A stretch of 64,000 nucleotides of DNA from Lewinellaceae bacterium (GTDB lineage Bacteria; Bacteroidota; Bacteroidia; Chitinophagales; Saprospiraceae), in assembly GCA_020636195.1 (NCBI GenBank), contig JACJYH010000001.1, forward strand, positions 1 through 64,000. The letters are read 5' to 3'. Within the stretch, counting starts at the first letter, position 1. Every line of letters begins with the position of its first letter. A program made the position numbers and the translations under genes. The notes beneath the pieces are model-generated. The model was not told the origin of the DNA. It saw only the letters and a program-made list of their open reading frames with translations, and searched no databases. This document shows, piece after piece, positions 23,896 to 33,068 of this stretch.

Positions 23896-24046
23896 TGTAG
23901 CGAAATGTATCATCAAGGTGCATTATGTAGCGATATGGTGCATGATTTCGCCTAATATTTTCCAAATGTGTTTCGGGCAACAAATTTGATGCCTTGGCAA
24001 CGTCTGGGCAACAAAGATAAGTAAAAAAGAGTGATTGGGCAACAAA
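23896..24046. repeat. Arm-type direct repeats of the attachment region
   Basis: Three copies of GGGCAACAAA start at 23975, 24006 and 24037, exactly 31 bp apart, with a fourth partial TTGGCAACG between the first two. Left of them TGTAGCGA occurs at 23896 and 23926 and GGTGCAT at 23917 and 23937. The gap between the HTH gene and mnmE contains no gene. Helically phased repeats beside a tyrosine-recombinase attachment site are expected for arm-binding by integrase and excisionase. Confidence 0.6.
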
Positions 24047-24104
24047 AAAGAGCAAGAATAATTATACAAAGTCAACAAAAACAAGGTGTTGGAAAGAAAG
24101 AGAA

Positions 24105-24128
24105 GGGAAGTTACTTCCCGATACAAAA
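24105..24128. other. Probable attachment core at the mnmE 3' end
   Basis: The last codons of mnmE (FCIGK stop, minus strand) form the presumed att core, homologous in position to the 18-bp site used by SGI1. A perfect 15-bp palindrome GGGAAGTTACTTCCC (24105-24119) straddles the stop codon and joins island DNA to mnmE. A second copy of the core was not found in this window. Confidence 0.5.
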
Positions 24129-25493
24129 CTTACTAAAAATGCTCTCCAAAAGGTCATCAGTTGTTACTTCCCCTGTAATAGAGCCAAGATGATACAAGGC
24201 TTCCCTCATATCCATAGCTACGAGGTCTGAAGAGATTTGTGCATCTATCCCATCCAAAACCTTTTCCAAACTTTCCTTGGTTTTTTGCAATGCTTCATAA
24301 TGCCGGCTGTTTGTGATGATAGTACTCTCATCTCTTGGTTTTTCATGGGTAAATTCTCTCAAAAAATGCATCAGTGGCGCAAGCGTATGTACATCTTTGG
24401 CGGCGATTGAAAAAGTCTCCACGCGGGTGCTAGAAGCGATATTTTCCACCTTTGCAGATGCTATTTCAGGAGAAACAGTATCTTTTTTATTGAGGAGGAT
24501 GCAGCTGTGTTGGCTTTCAGATATTTGTAGCGACAAGTATTCCTGTTTGATTTGTTCGATAGGTTTGTTGACATCTGAAATAAATAAAACCATCTCAGCT
24601 TCTCGTAATTTCTGTTTTGACCTTTCTATACCCATATTTTCGAGGATGTCATCTGTATCTCGTATCCCGGCAGTATCGATAAACCTAAATGTAATGCCAT
24701 CCAACACCAATATATCTTCAATAAAATCCCTCGTCGTCCCCTCTATCTCACTGACCAATGCCTTATCTTCGTTTAATATGGAATTGAGCAATGTAGATTT
24801 TCCGGCATTTGGTGCACCGATGATGGCTACAGCGATACCTTCCTTGATACTGTTACCCCATTGAAAGGAATCGATGATAGGATTGATGACATTAAATATA
24901 CGGTGAATCAATGATTTCAAATGACTTCTATTTGCAAACTCAACATCTTCTTCAGAAAAATCAAGCTCTAGTTCAATCAATGCAGCAAAATCTATCAATT
25001 CTTGCCTGAGTTCCTTGATGTGATGAGACAAATGTCCTTTTAGTTGATGTAGTGCTATGCTTGCTGACTTAGATGATGCCGCATGGATGAGGTCTGCTAC
25101 TGCCTCTGCTTGTGTAAGGTCAATTCGACCATTTAAAAAAGCCCTCAATGTGAACTCGCCAGGAAAAGCAGGTTTTGCACCATTTTTTATAGCCACTCGA
25201 ATGATATCTTGGACAATGTGTTCTGATCCATGACAGGAAATTTCGGTACTGTCTTCCGTCGTAAATGTTTTGGGAGATCTGAATACTGCCACCATCACTT
25301 CATCTATGTCTTGGTCGCCATCAGATATCCATCCATAATGCACAGTGTGAGATTTGGCTTCGGAAAGTGATCCACCTTTAAATATTTTGTCAGTAATGTC
25401 TATCGCATGATTCCCGGAAAGTCTGATTACTGCTATTGCGCTTTGTCCTTGAGGTGTCGCCAATGCGATAATGGTATCTGTGAAGTGATTCAT
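24111..25493 (-). CDS. mnmE: tRNA modification GTPase MnmE
   Basis: About 460 residues from the preferred start MNHFTDTIIALATPQ at 25493; an ATG at 25508 would add five non-conserved residues and a TATATTTG promoter-like box (25498-25505) lies there. The N-terminal formyl-THF-binding domain, the GTPase motifs (GAPNAGKSTLLNSIL, DTAGIRD, LLNKKD) and the C-terminal FCIGK are all present. MnmE with MnmG makes the (carboxymethyl)aminomethyl modification at U34 of tRNAs; the terminal Cys is functionally important. The 3' end is intact despite the adjacent island. Confidence 0.96.
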   Translation of the reverse strand: MNHFTDTIIALATPQGQSAIAVIRLSGNHAIDITDKIFKGGSLSEAKSHTVHYGWISDGDQDIDEVMVAVFRSPKTFTTEDSTEISCHGSEHIVQDIIRVAIKNGAKPAFPGEFTLRAFLNGRIDLTQAEAVADLIHAASSKSASIALHQLKGHLSHHIKELRQELIDFAALIELELDFSEEDVEFANRSHLKSLIHRIFNVINPIIDSFQWGNSIKEGIAVAIIGAPNAGKSTLLNSILNEDKALVSEIEGTTRDFIEDILVLDGITFRFIDTAGIRDTDDILENMGIERSKQKLREAEMVLFISDVNKPIEQIKQEYLSLQISESQHSCILLNKKDTVSPEIASAKVENIASSTRVETFSIAAKDVHTLAPLMHFLREFTHEKPRDESTIITNSRHYEALQKTKESLEKVLDGIDAQISSDLVAMDMREALYHLGSITGEVTTDDLLESIFSKFCIGK

Positions 25494-25650
25494 ATTGCAA
25501 ATATACATGTTGAAATTTTTCTCTCAGACTTATATGAGTTCAAAGCTGTAATTTCTCGTTTTTATTTCTTCTAAAACCGGATGTTATGATTGCAATCATA
25601 AATTTTTAAGCCTTCTTCCGCCACCTTTGCACCAAATAATCAATAAATTT

Positions 25651-26133
25651 ATGCAAGCATTAAAATTATTTATACTAATGACCTTTTTTGCAGGGCTGAC
25701 AGCGTGTGGTGGCAATAAGGATTCACAGCCCAAAACCGCTCCCGGAGTACAAACTGAAGCTAGTCCAAGTACCGGAAATTACGATCCAAACAGAGGAGAA
25801 GGTAAGTTTAGTTCTGAAAACCTCACATTGGACGCTGCCCTAAATGATTCCATGGCTGATGCAGGTGAGAAGATCGCAAATGTAAAATGTACATCTTGTC
25901 ATAAGCTCACAGATGAAAAGCTTGTTGGTCCTGGTTGGAAAGGAGTTACATCTCGACGTACTCCACATTGGATCATGAATTTCATTACAAATCCTGATCC
26001 AATGATCAATCAAGACCCTGAGCTACAGGCTCAGTTGGAGTTATGTTTGGTACGTATGCCAAATCAAAGTCTTACTGAAGATGACGCTAGGAATATCTTA
26101 GAATTTATGAGAAAAAATGATGGTATCAAATAA
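25651..26133 (+). CDS. Monohaem cytochrome c lipoprotein of the nos cluster
   Basis: 160 residues from the chosen ATG at 25651, which gives a clean lipoprotein signal (LFILMTFFAGLTACGG); an upstream start at 25627 is possible. One CTSCH haem site lies near the middle, with Met in the RMPNQSLTEDDA segment as a likely axial ligand. It lies 11 bp before nosZ and is the probable electron donor to it, as in other clade II nos clusters. Confidence 0.88.
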   Translation: MQALKLFILMTFFAGLTACGGNKDSQPKTAPGVQTEASPSTGNYDPNRGEGKFSSENLTLDAALNDSMADAGEKIANVKCTSCHKLTDEKLVGPGWKGVTSRRTPHWIMNFITNPDPMINQDPELQAQLELCLVRMPNQSLTEDDARNILEFMRKNDGIK

Positions 26134-26144
26134 ATCAATATACA

Positions 26145-28130
26145 ATGAAAACCAATAAATTTCTAATTCTAATTACCATAGTCATGAGTGTTGTGGTCTT
26201 TGGTTGCAAGCCAAAGAATGCCAGCACTTCTATCAAGGGCGACTCAACTGTAAAATCTTATGTTGCTCCCGGTCAGTATGACGAGTTTTACAATTTTGTT
26301 TCTGGAGGATTCAGTGGACAATTATCCGTCTATGGATTACCTAGTGGAAGATTATTCAGAGTGATTCCCGTATTCTCCGCAGACCCTGAAAAAGGATGGG
26401 GATATAGCGAAGAGTCAAAGCCAATGCTCAACACTTCTCACGGATTTGTGCCATGGGACGATTGTCACCACCCGGAATTATCACAAACTAATGGCGAAGT
26501 GGACGGAAAATGGATATTTGTCAATGGAAACAACACTCCAAGATTGGCAAGAATAGATCTCAAAACATTCAAAACCGCTGAGATCATTGAGTTGCCGAAT
26601 AGCGCTGGTAACCATAGTTCACCATTCGGAACAGAAAATTCAGAATACATCGTTGCAGGTACAAGATTCAGTGTACCTCCTGATTATACCAATGGTGACG
26701 TGCCTATAGATACTTACAAAAAGAATTTCAAAGGCCATATCAGTTTCGTAAGTATCGATAAAAATTCGGGTGCAATGAATATCGCATTTCAATTGCGTAC
26801 ACCTGGTATCGACTTTGACTTAGCAAGATGTGGAAGAGCAAAATCACACGGATGGTTCTTCTTCTCATGCTATAATTCTGAGCAAGCCAATACTCTTCTT
26901 GAAGTCAATGCTTCACAAAATGACAAAGATTTTATCATGGCTGTCAATTGGAAAAAAGCAGAGGAATACCTAAAAGAAGGAAAAGGTGTGAAGGAAAAAG
27001 TAAAATATGCACACAATGTATGGGATGATAAAACACATAGCGCTACTTCCACTATTATGGATGAAGTAACAGTTTTGGATGCTTCAGCTTTAAAAGACAT
27101 ATGCTATTTTATTCCATGTCCGAAGTCACCACACGGTTGTGACGTAGATCCGACAGGTGAATACATTGTAGGTAGTGGAAAATTGGCAGCTGTATTGCCG
27201 GTATTTAGTTTTGACAAATTGATGAAAGCCATAGAAAACAAAGCATTTGATGGTGATTATGAAGGCATTCCTGTAGTCAAATATGAAGAAGCATTGTATG
27301 GTGAAGTGAAAAAACCTGGATTAGGCCCTTTGCATACAGAGTTTGACGGAAATGGTTTTGCATATACATCATTCTTTGTGTCATCAGAAGTGGTCAAATG
27401 GAATGTAAAAGACCTTGCAGTCGTTGATAGAGTTCCTACGTTTTACTCTGTAGGTCACCTTTGTGTTCCCGGTGGAAACACTAGAAAACCTTTTGGAAAA
27501 TATATGATTGCGTACAATAAGATCACTAAAGACAGATATCTGCCTACAGGTCCTGAGCTTACACAAAGTGCTCAACTGTATGATATCAGTGGTGAAAAAA
27601 TGCAGATGATTCTTGACTTTCCGACCATTGGAGAACCACACTATGCTCAAGCAGCTCCTGCGAGTTTGATCATGAACAATGGACAGCTGAAAATTTATTC
27701 CATTGAGGAAAATCAGAACCCATATGTCACAAAGGGAGAAGCGGAATCAAAAGTAGTACGTGAAGGCAATAAAGTACATGTCTATATGACGTCAGTTAGA
27801 TCACACTTTGCACCAGATAATATTGAAGGTATCAAGGAAGGTGATGAAGTGTATTTTCACGTTACAAATCTAGAGCAAGACTGGGATGTTCCTCATGGAT
27901 TTGCAATAAAAGGCGCCAATACAGCAGAATTATTGATCATGCCGGGAGAAACTTCTACCGTCAAGTGGATTGCTGAAAAACCTGGTATGTTCCCTATGTA
28001 TTGTACTGACTTCTGTAGTGCACTACACCAAGAAATGCAAGGTTATGTGAGAGTATCACCGAAAGGAAGTAATGTGCCAATATCCTTCCATGTAGGTAAA
28101 GCTCCGGAACCAGAAAAGGTAACCCAATAA
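26145..28130 (+). CDS. nosZ: Clade II (Sec-dependent) nitrous oxide reductase
   Basis: 661 residues. The N-terminus is a Sec/lipoprotein-like signal (VVVFGCKPKN) without a twin-arginine motif, typical of clade II. The seven-bladed propeller carries CuZ histidines, for example DDCHHPE, GNHSSPFG, AHNVWDD, SPHGCDVDP and GPLHTEFDG. The C-terminal cupredoxin has the CuA ligands in CTDFCSALHQEMQGY. It reduces N2O to N2 in the periplasm, ending denitrification. Confidence 0.97.
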   Translation: MKTNKFLILITIVMSVVVFGCKPKNASTSIKGDSTVKSYVAPGQYDEFYNFVSGGFSGQLSVYGLPSGRLFRVIPVFSADPEKGWGYSEESKPMLNTSHGFVPWDDCHHPELSQTNGEVDGKWIFVNGNNTPRLARIDLKTFKTAEIIELPNSAGNHSSPFGTENSEYIVAGTRFSVPPDYTNGDVPIDTYKKNFKGHISFVSIDKNSGAMNIAFQLRTPGIDFDLARCGRAKSHGWFFFSCYNSEQANTLLEVNASQNDKDFIMAVNWKKAEEYLKEGKGVKEKVKYAHNVWDDKTHSATSTIMDEVTVLDASALKDICYFIPCPKSPHGCDVDPTGEYIVGSGKLAAVLPVFSFDKLMKAIENKAFDGDYEGIPVVKYEEALYGEVKKPGLGPLHTEFDGNGFAYTSFFVSSEVVKWNVKDLAVVDRVPTFYSVGHLCVPGGNTRKPFGKYMIAYNKITKDRYLPTGPELTQSAQLYDISGEKMQMILDFPTIGEPHYAQAAPASLIMNNGQLKIYSIEENQNPYVTKGEAESKVVREGNKVHVYMTSVRSHFAPDNIEGIKEGDEVYFHVTNLEQDWDVPHGFAIKGANTAELLIMPGETSTVKWIAEKPGMFPMYCTDFCSALHQEMQGYVRVSPKGSNVPISFHVGKAPEPEKVTQ

Positions 28131-28185
28131 GAAGTTTTTCCATTACAAAAGAAAAGTTTTTTCAAGTTTTTGTGTGAAAATATTT

Positions 28186-28226
28186 GGGGGATAGCTATTA
28201 TTTTGCGATTCCCCCTTTATTTTTTA
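28186..28226 (+). terminator. Terminator-like hairpin after nosZ
   Basis: GGGGGAT and ATTCCCCC pair (one bulged T) around a ~15-nt loop, followed by TTTATTTTTT. It sits between nosZ and the NosL fusion and may reduce read-through so that nosZ is made in excess of the assembly genes. Confidence 0.6.
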
Positions 28227-28257
28227 AAAATGTATAATAAACCAAATAGATCCTCTC

Positions 28258-29265
28258 ATGAAGAAAATATCCTTTAGTTCCACCATCCTATTGGTTGTAG
28301 CAGGATTATGCATTCTTAGTGCGATAATTTTACCAATTTGGCGCATAGAATTGGATGCACCTCAGTACCCTGAAGGGTTAGCCTTATTGATTTATGCCAA
28401 TCACTTGGGTGGTGAAGTCGATATCATCAATGGTCTCAACCACTATATCGGTATGAAAACCCTACACGCTGAAGAATTCATTGAATTTACAGTTCTTCCT
28501 TACATCTTTGGTGTATTTGGCATTTGGGCAATATTAACCGGGATTTGGTTTAAAACAAAAAGATCAGTACTTATACTTCTTATTGCATTTGCATTGTTTG
28601 GGATACTCGCCATGGTTGACTTTTGGAAATGGGAATATGACTATGGCCATAACTTAAACCCTACTGCGGCCATTCAAGTGCCGGGAATGGCATATCAACC
28701 ACCTTTGATTGGATTCAAACAACTGCTCAATTTTGGAGCTTATTCCATTCCTGATATTGGTGGATGGCTGATGCTTGGAGGCGGACTGTTAATTGGCATC
28801 ATTTACTTTTTGGAAACAAGGAAGAAAACTACCAAAACTTTGTCTCTAGTTGCACTTGTACTGATGTCTCTGACTTTTGTAAGATGCAGTCCATCCGGCC
28901 CGGAGCCGATTGTTTTACACAAGGATGCTTGTGCCCACTGTAAGATGAACATATCTGAACCTCATTTTGGCGCCGAATTGATTACAGAAAAAGGTAGGGT
29001 GTATAAATTTGACGATATCTACTGTATGGCGGAATTTAAAAAGGAGAATCCGGAAAAAAATTCGACCCGCCATTATGTCCACAATTATCTTGGGGATAAT
29101 GAACTCATCCCGGTAGAATCTGCCTCTTTCCTGAAAGGTGGAGAATTAAAAAGTCCAATGGCTGGCAATATTGCCGCCTTCAAGACAAGTCAAGAAGCAC
29201 AGTCTTATAAAACAAAACTAAATGCCACAGAGTTAGATATATCTTCTTTGTTTGACAATAATTAA
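28258..29265 (+). CDS. nosL: NosL fused to an N-terminal four-helix membrane domain
   Basis: 335 residues. The N-terminal ~200 residues have membrane segments (ILLVVAGLCILSAIILPIW, YIFGVFGIWAILTGIWF, SVLILLIAFALFGILAMV, GWLMLGGGLLIGIIYFL) with an external loop containing GLNHYIGMKTLH. The C-terminal ~130 residues are NosL: a membrane helix ending in VRCSPSGPE, CAHCKMNISEPHFGAE as the Cu(I) site and DDIYCMAEF. NosL delivers copper for NosZ maturation; here it is tethered by extra helices rather than by a lipid alone. It begins the assembly part of the cluster. Confidence 0.88.
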   Translation: MKKISFSSTILLVVAGLCILSAIILPIWRIELDAPQYPEGLALLIYANHLGGEVDIINGLNHYIGMKTLHAEEFIEFTVLPYIFGVFGIWAILTGIWFKTKRSVLILLIAFALFGILAMVDFWKWEYDYGHNLNPTAAIQVPGMAYQPPLIGFKQLLNFGAYSIPDIGGWLMLGGGLLIGIIYFLETRKKTTKTLSLVALVLMSLTFVRCSPSGPEPIVLHKDACAHCKMNISEPHFGAELITEKGRVYKFDDIYCMAEFKKENPEKNSTRHYVHNYLGDNELIPVESASFLKGGELKSPMAGNIAAFKTSQEAQSYKTKLNATELDISSLFDNN

Positions 29266-29270
29266 ACACC

Positions 29271-30515
29271 ATGCCTATCAAGGTATTTGCCTTTTCAGTC
29301 TTAGTATTCTTCATTACCTTAAATTTTATACATGCACGATGTATTCATGTAGGTCCACAACAGGAGATTAGACATTTGAGAGAAGCAATATACCAAGCTA
29401 AAAACTATGATACCATAAAAGTGCATCATAGCCTGTATAAAGAGGGCAATATTGTCATCAATAAAAAATTGTATCTCATCGGAATAGATTATCCTATTCT
29501 TGACGGTGATTTTACCTACGAAGTCGTATCAATCAAGTCAGATGGTGTCACTCTCAAAGGATTCAGAATACAAAATTCCGGTATTGCTTCCATGACTGAA
29601 CCCTGTGGAATCAAAATATATGATGCAAAAGATGTTAAAATTGAGGAAAACGTATTGGATAATAATTTTTTTGCCATCTATGTCCAATATGGAAAGCACA
29701 TTCAAGTGACCAATAATACCATTAAAGCTTATGGATCAGAAGAGCAAAATATAGGCAATGGCATCCATTGCTGGAAATCAGATAGTCTGCATATCGTACA
29801 CAATACGATCATCGGGCAAAGGGACGGCATCTACTTCGAATTTGTCACCCATTCCATGGTTTACGGCAATATATCCAAAAACAATATCCGATATGGTCTC
29901 CACTTTATGTTCTCAAATGACAACTCATATATCAATAATTTTTTTGACAGTAATGGTGCCGGCGTAGCAATTATGTACACCAAAAACGTGTTGATTTACA
30001 ATAACACTTTTTCTATGAGTGTTGGAGATGCGTCTTACGGCATCTTACTGAAGGAACTTTCGGACGTCGAAATCACAGGAAACTTGTTTGAATTCAATAC
30101 AGCGGCATTGTTTTTAGAAGGTGCCAATAGAATGGTGGTCAATCATAACAGATTTTATTCCAATGGATGGGGATTGAAAATCCAAGCTAACTGTGTGGAT
30201 AATGTCATCTCAGAAAACAATTTTCAGAACAACACCTTTGATGTCAGTACAAATGGTTCATTGGTTTTAAATAAATTCAATGCTAACTATTGGGACAAAT
30301 ATGAAGGATACGATTTAGATCACAACGGTTCAGGCGATGTGCCCTATAGACCTCTGAGTTTATTCAGCATCATCATAGACAACAATCCCATTGCCATGCT
30401 ATTATACAGAAGTTTTATGGTCAACCTATTAGATAAAACAGAGAAATTGATTCCTAGTATCACTCCGGAAGACTTTAGAGATGATCAACCAAAACTAAAG
30501 CCATACCATTTATGA
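29271..30515 (+). CDS. nosD: Periplasmic copper-processing protein NosD
   Basis: 414 residues. A signal peptide (VFAFSVLVFFITLNFIHA) precedes a right-handed parallel beta-helix of CASH type, visible as repeated xNNxxxxN turns (LDNNFFAIYVQYG, VTNNTIKAYG, GNISKNNIRYGLHFMFS). Length matches NosD. It works with NosF and NosY in CuZ assembly. Five bp after nosL; its end overlaps nosF by 4 bp. Confidence 0.95.
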   Translation: MPIKVFAFSVLVFFITLNFIHARCIHVGPQQEIRHLREAIYQAKNYDTIKVHHSLYKEGNIVINKKLYLIGIDYPILDGDFTYEVVSIKSDGVTLKGFRIQNSGIASMTEPCGIKIYDAKDVKIEENVLDNNFFAIYVQYGKHIQVTNNTIKAYGSEEQNIGNGIHCWKSDSLHIVHNTIIGQRDGIYFEFVTHSMVYGNISKNNIRYGLHFMFSNDNSYINNFFDSNGAGVAIMYTKNVLIYNNTFSMSVGDASYGILLKELSDVEITGNLFEFNTAALFLEGANRMVVNHNRFYSNGWGLKIQANCVDNVISENNFQNNTFDVSTNGSLVLNKFNANYWDKYEGYDLDHNGSGDVPYRPLSLFSIIIDNNPIAMLLYRSFMVNLLDKTEKLIPSITPEDFRDDQPKLKPYHL

Positions 30516-31222
30516 TTGAAATCAAAAGCATTTCTAAAAATTTTGGTTCTACCCAAGCTCTCAGAGATATAGATGTTTTGTTGGAAGAGGGACAGTGCTT
30601 TGGTCTAATCGGGCCAAATGCCTGTGGCAAAACCACATTGATCAAGAGTATCTTAGGTATGGTCATCCCATCACAGGGTGATATTTTGTTTAACGAGAAG
30701 TCTATCATCGGCGATGTTTCTTATAGGTCAGATATCGGATATATGCCCCAAATCGGAAAATATCCTGAAAACATGACAGTCGCACAAGTGATTAACACCA
30801 TTCGTTCTATTCGTAAGTATAAAGTTGAAGAAGACTTAGAATTGTACCACGCATTTGACATCGGACAAATAGCACATAAAAAAATGCGTGCACTTTCAGG
30901 TGGGACTACACAAAAGGTTAGTGCGACCATCGCTTTTTTATTCAATCCCAAAGTGTTGATTTTGGATGAACCAACAGCAGGATTAGATCCGCTTGCAGCA
31001 GATATATTGAAAGAAAAAATTGTCAGGGAACATCAGTCAGGAAAACTTATACTTATCACATCACATTTATTGAGCGAATTGGATGATCTTTTGACACATG
31101 TGATTTTCATGCAAGAGGGATCAATATTATTCAATCATTCTATCAATGCGTTATTGGCACATACGGGACAGGATAGAGTGTCCAAAGCCATCAGCCATGT
31201 ACTAAAAACCAAGGCCAAATGA
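30512..31222 (+). CDS. nosF: ABC transporter ATPase NosF
   Basis: 236 residues with Walker A GPNACGKTTL, signature LSGGTTQKV, Walker B VLILDEPTAGLDP and the H-loop ITSHLL. It energises the NosFY membrane complex that delivers material, probably sulfur, for CuZ. ATGA overlaps with nosD and nosY indicate translational coupling. Confidence 0.95.
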   Translation: MIEIKSISKNFGSTQALRDIDVLLEEGQCFGLIGPNACGKTTLIKSILGMVIPSQGDILFNEKSIIGDVSYRSDIGYMPQIGKYPENMTVAQVINTIRSIRKYKVEEDLELYHAFDIGQIAHKKMRALSGGTTQKVSATIAFLFNPKVLILDEPTAGLDPLAADILKEKIVREHQSGKLILITSHLLSELDDLLTHVIFMQEGSILFNHSINALLAHTGQDRVSKAISHVLKTKAK

Positions 31223-31986
31223 TAGATATCACCAAATTTGTCGTTTTAGATATTCTAAAGAATAAAATAATCATATTCTATACTCTACTTTTAGGTGTCT
31301 TTTCATGGAGCATCTTTAGCTTGGAAGACAGTTCGTCAAAAAGTATATTATCATTGCTCAATATTATTCTACTTACTGTACCCTTGGTTTCTATTATTTT
31401 CTCCAATATTTACATCTATAATAGCGGCGAGTTTATAGAATTATTGGTGAGCCAACCCGTGAAGAGGCGATCTATTTGGTCGGCATTATTTCTGGGTTTA
31501 TGTATAGCATTTAATTTTGCATATTTAGTAGGCATCGGCATTCCTGTGTTGATGTACATTGGTGGCCAAACGGGATGGATACTACTTCTTTCCGGAATGC
31601 TCATTACCTCAATCTTTGTATCATTGGCGCTTTTTGCTGCAATTATCATGAGAGACAAGGCAAAAGGAATTGGTTTTTCCATCATTTTGTGGCTCTTTTT
31701 CACATTGATTTATGATGGTTTGATTTTATTTTTTATGTTTCAATATGCGGATTATCCCATAGAAAAGCCAATGACCATTGCCACTGCACTAAATCCTATT
31801 GACCTTTCCCGCATTCAAGTTTTACTTTGCGTTGATTCTTCTGCGTTGATGGGATATACAGGAGCTATTTTCAAAAAACTATTTGGTACTACATTAGGGA
31901 TTGTCATTTCATTCACTTTGATGAGTTTATGGATCATCATTCCATTTTTTATATCCCTGAAGTTATTCAATAAAAAAGACTTATAA
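31219..31986 (+). CDS. nosY: ABC transporter permease NosY
   Basis: 255 residues with six predicted membrane helices (for example IFYTLLLGVFSWSIF, LLNIILLTVPLVSII, LGIVISFTLMSLWIII) and the conserved SQPVKRRSIW loop of NosY-type permeases. It is the partner of NosF and overlaps it by 4 bp. It is followed 17 bp later by the truncated haemoglobin. Confidence 0.93.
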   Translation: MIDITKFVVLDILKNKIIIFYTLLLGVFSWSIFSLEDSSSKSILSLLNIILLTVPLVSIIFSNIYIYNSGEFIELLVSQPVKRRSIWSALFLGLCIAFNFAYLVGIGIPVLMYIGGQTGWILLLSGMLITSIFVSLALFAAIIMRDKAKGIGFSIILWLFFTLIYDGLILFFMFQYADYPIEKPMTIATALNPIDLSRIQVLLCVDSSALMGYTGAIFKKLFGTTLGIVISFTLMSLWIIIPFFISLKLFNKKDL

Positions 31987-32003
31987 CATCAAAACTCTTG
32001 GTC

Positions 32004-32369
32004 ATGGATAAAAAAGACATTAAAAAAAGAAAAGACGTGGAAGTGGTGGTTGACCAATTTTATAATAAAATTAGAGAAGATACACTTCTACAACCTATGT
32101 TCGCTCATGTGCATTGGGAAAAGCACTTGCCTATCATGTACGACTTTTGGGAAAACGTATTATTTTATACAGGTCAATATACAGGAAATCCGATGCAAGT
32201 ACATCGAAAAGCAAATGCTGTAAATCCAATTAATTCAGAACATTTTGAACGCTGGCTCAAGCTGTTTTTTGGCACTGTGGATGAACATTTTGTTGGAGAG
32301 AATGCTGACATCGTCAAAGAAAGAGCCGCTAGCATTGCCAAAATTATGCAATCAAAGTTTGAACAATAA
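32004..32369 (+). CDS. Group III truncated haemoglobin
   Basis: 121 residues from ATG 32004. The pattern VVDQFYNKIREDTLLQPMFA ... WENVLFY ... HRKANAVNPINSEHFERWL fits group III truncated haemoglobins, with the proximal His in the NSEHFERW segment region and Trp/Tyr residues of the distal pocket. Located at the end of the nos operon, it could scavenge NO or O2 during denitrification; this is inferred from position. Confidence 0.88.
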   Translation: MDKKDIKKRKDVEVVVDQFYNKIREDTLLQPMFAHVHWEKHLPIMYDFWENVLFYTGQYTGNPMQVHRKANAVNPINSEHFERWLKLFFGTVDEHFVGENADIVKERAASIAKIMQSKFEQ

Positions 32370-32441
32370 GCAAAAACAAAACAACTAGAATCAGTAATTT
32401 TTTGTCGGTAAATAGACTCCACAAGCTTTGAAAAATAAAAA

Positions 32442-32470
32442 TGGTGGCCAAACAGTCCTGCTGACCACCA
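32442..32470 (-). terminator. Intrinsic terminator of the fasciclin gene
   Basis: On the minus strand TGGTGGTCA pairs with TGGCCACCA (one G-U), followed by TTTTTATTTTTC, 34 bp after the fasciclin stop. The A-rich flank on the other side would also let it stop plus-strand transcripts from the nos operon. Confidence 0.75.
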
Positions 32471-32504
32471 AAAAAAATGTTAGTAATCTACTATTATTAT
32501 TTTC

Positions 32505-33068
32505 CTATTTTGGTAATAAGACATCACCTATCACGTGAATCCACCCATTTGAAGTATTGATGGAAGCCACGATTTCAGAACCATTGACAAAAGTTTTACC
32601 ATCCTTTACAGTGATATCCACTTTCTTACCATTGACTTCTTCATAACTTTGACCATCTTTAAAATATTCTGGTTTCAAAGCGCCAACATAAGTGTGGTAC
32701 TCCAAAATGTCAACCAAATCTTTTTTGTTTTCAGGTTTCAAAAGGTTTTCTACGGTTCCTGCGGGTAATTTATCAAATGCAGCATTGGTAGGTGCAAATA
32801 CAGTAAACGGTCCTGCATTGCTCAGAGCGTCAACTAATCCACCGGCTTTTACAGCTGCAACTAAGGTGGTATGATCGGCACTTCCGACAGCTACTTGAAC
32901 AATGTTTGGTTTCGAAATATCATCCTTCACATTGGATTGGCCTACGCCATCTACAGCACTAGAATGTTGAGCGCCTGTATCTGTAGCTTGAGCCTCTTGT
33001 GTGGCTGGTTTACAAGATATTACAATGAGAACAATGGAAAAAAGGAAAAATTGAAATATACGTTTCAT
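32505..33068 (-). CDS. Fasciclin-domain lipoprotein
   Basis: 187 residues. Lipobox VLIVISCKP, a short Ala/Gln/Ser linker, then one FAS1 domain at about 55-187 with the H1 and H2 signatures (GPFTVFAPTNAAFDKLPAG near 100 and INTSNGWIHVIGDVLLP at the end). FAS1 domains mediate adhesion; this is a single-domain, outer- or inner-membrane anchored form common in Bacteroidota. Independent gene with its own terminator. Confidence 0.9.
   Translation of the reverse strand: MKRIFQFFLFSIVLIVISCKPATQEAQATDTGAQHSSAVDGVGQSNVKDDISKPNIVQVAVGSADHTTLVAAVKAGGLVDALSNAGPFTVFAPTNAAFDKLPAGTVENLLKPENKKDLVDILEYHTYVGALKPEYFKDGQSYEEVNGKKVDITVKDGKTFVNGSEIVASINTSNGWIHVIGDVLLPK

Larger units (their letters stand above)
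8902..24128. mobile_element. Integrated genomic island in the 3' end of mnmE (left edge uncertain)
   Basis: All genes are on the minus strand. The right end holds a tyrosine recombinase (22392-23498), a zinc-ribbon/HTH protein (23510-23872) and a repeat-rich 238-bp stretch abutting the last codons of mnmE, whose 3' end is a known island integration site (for example SGI1 in Enterobacteria). Inside are an excisionase-like HTH, a BT4734-like/DUF3987 protein and a large unknown protein, all typical of Bacteroidota islands. The defence operon is the cargo. I found no second copy of the mnmE end, so the left edge is a guess based on the change of gene content near 8.9 kb; the copper cluster could also belong to the island. 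Confidence 0.6.

Noticed and set aside
23923..24126. A 67-codon minus-strand frame over the attachment region.
   Set aside because: It overlaps the phased repeats and the mnmE end and its product is low-complexity with no family features.
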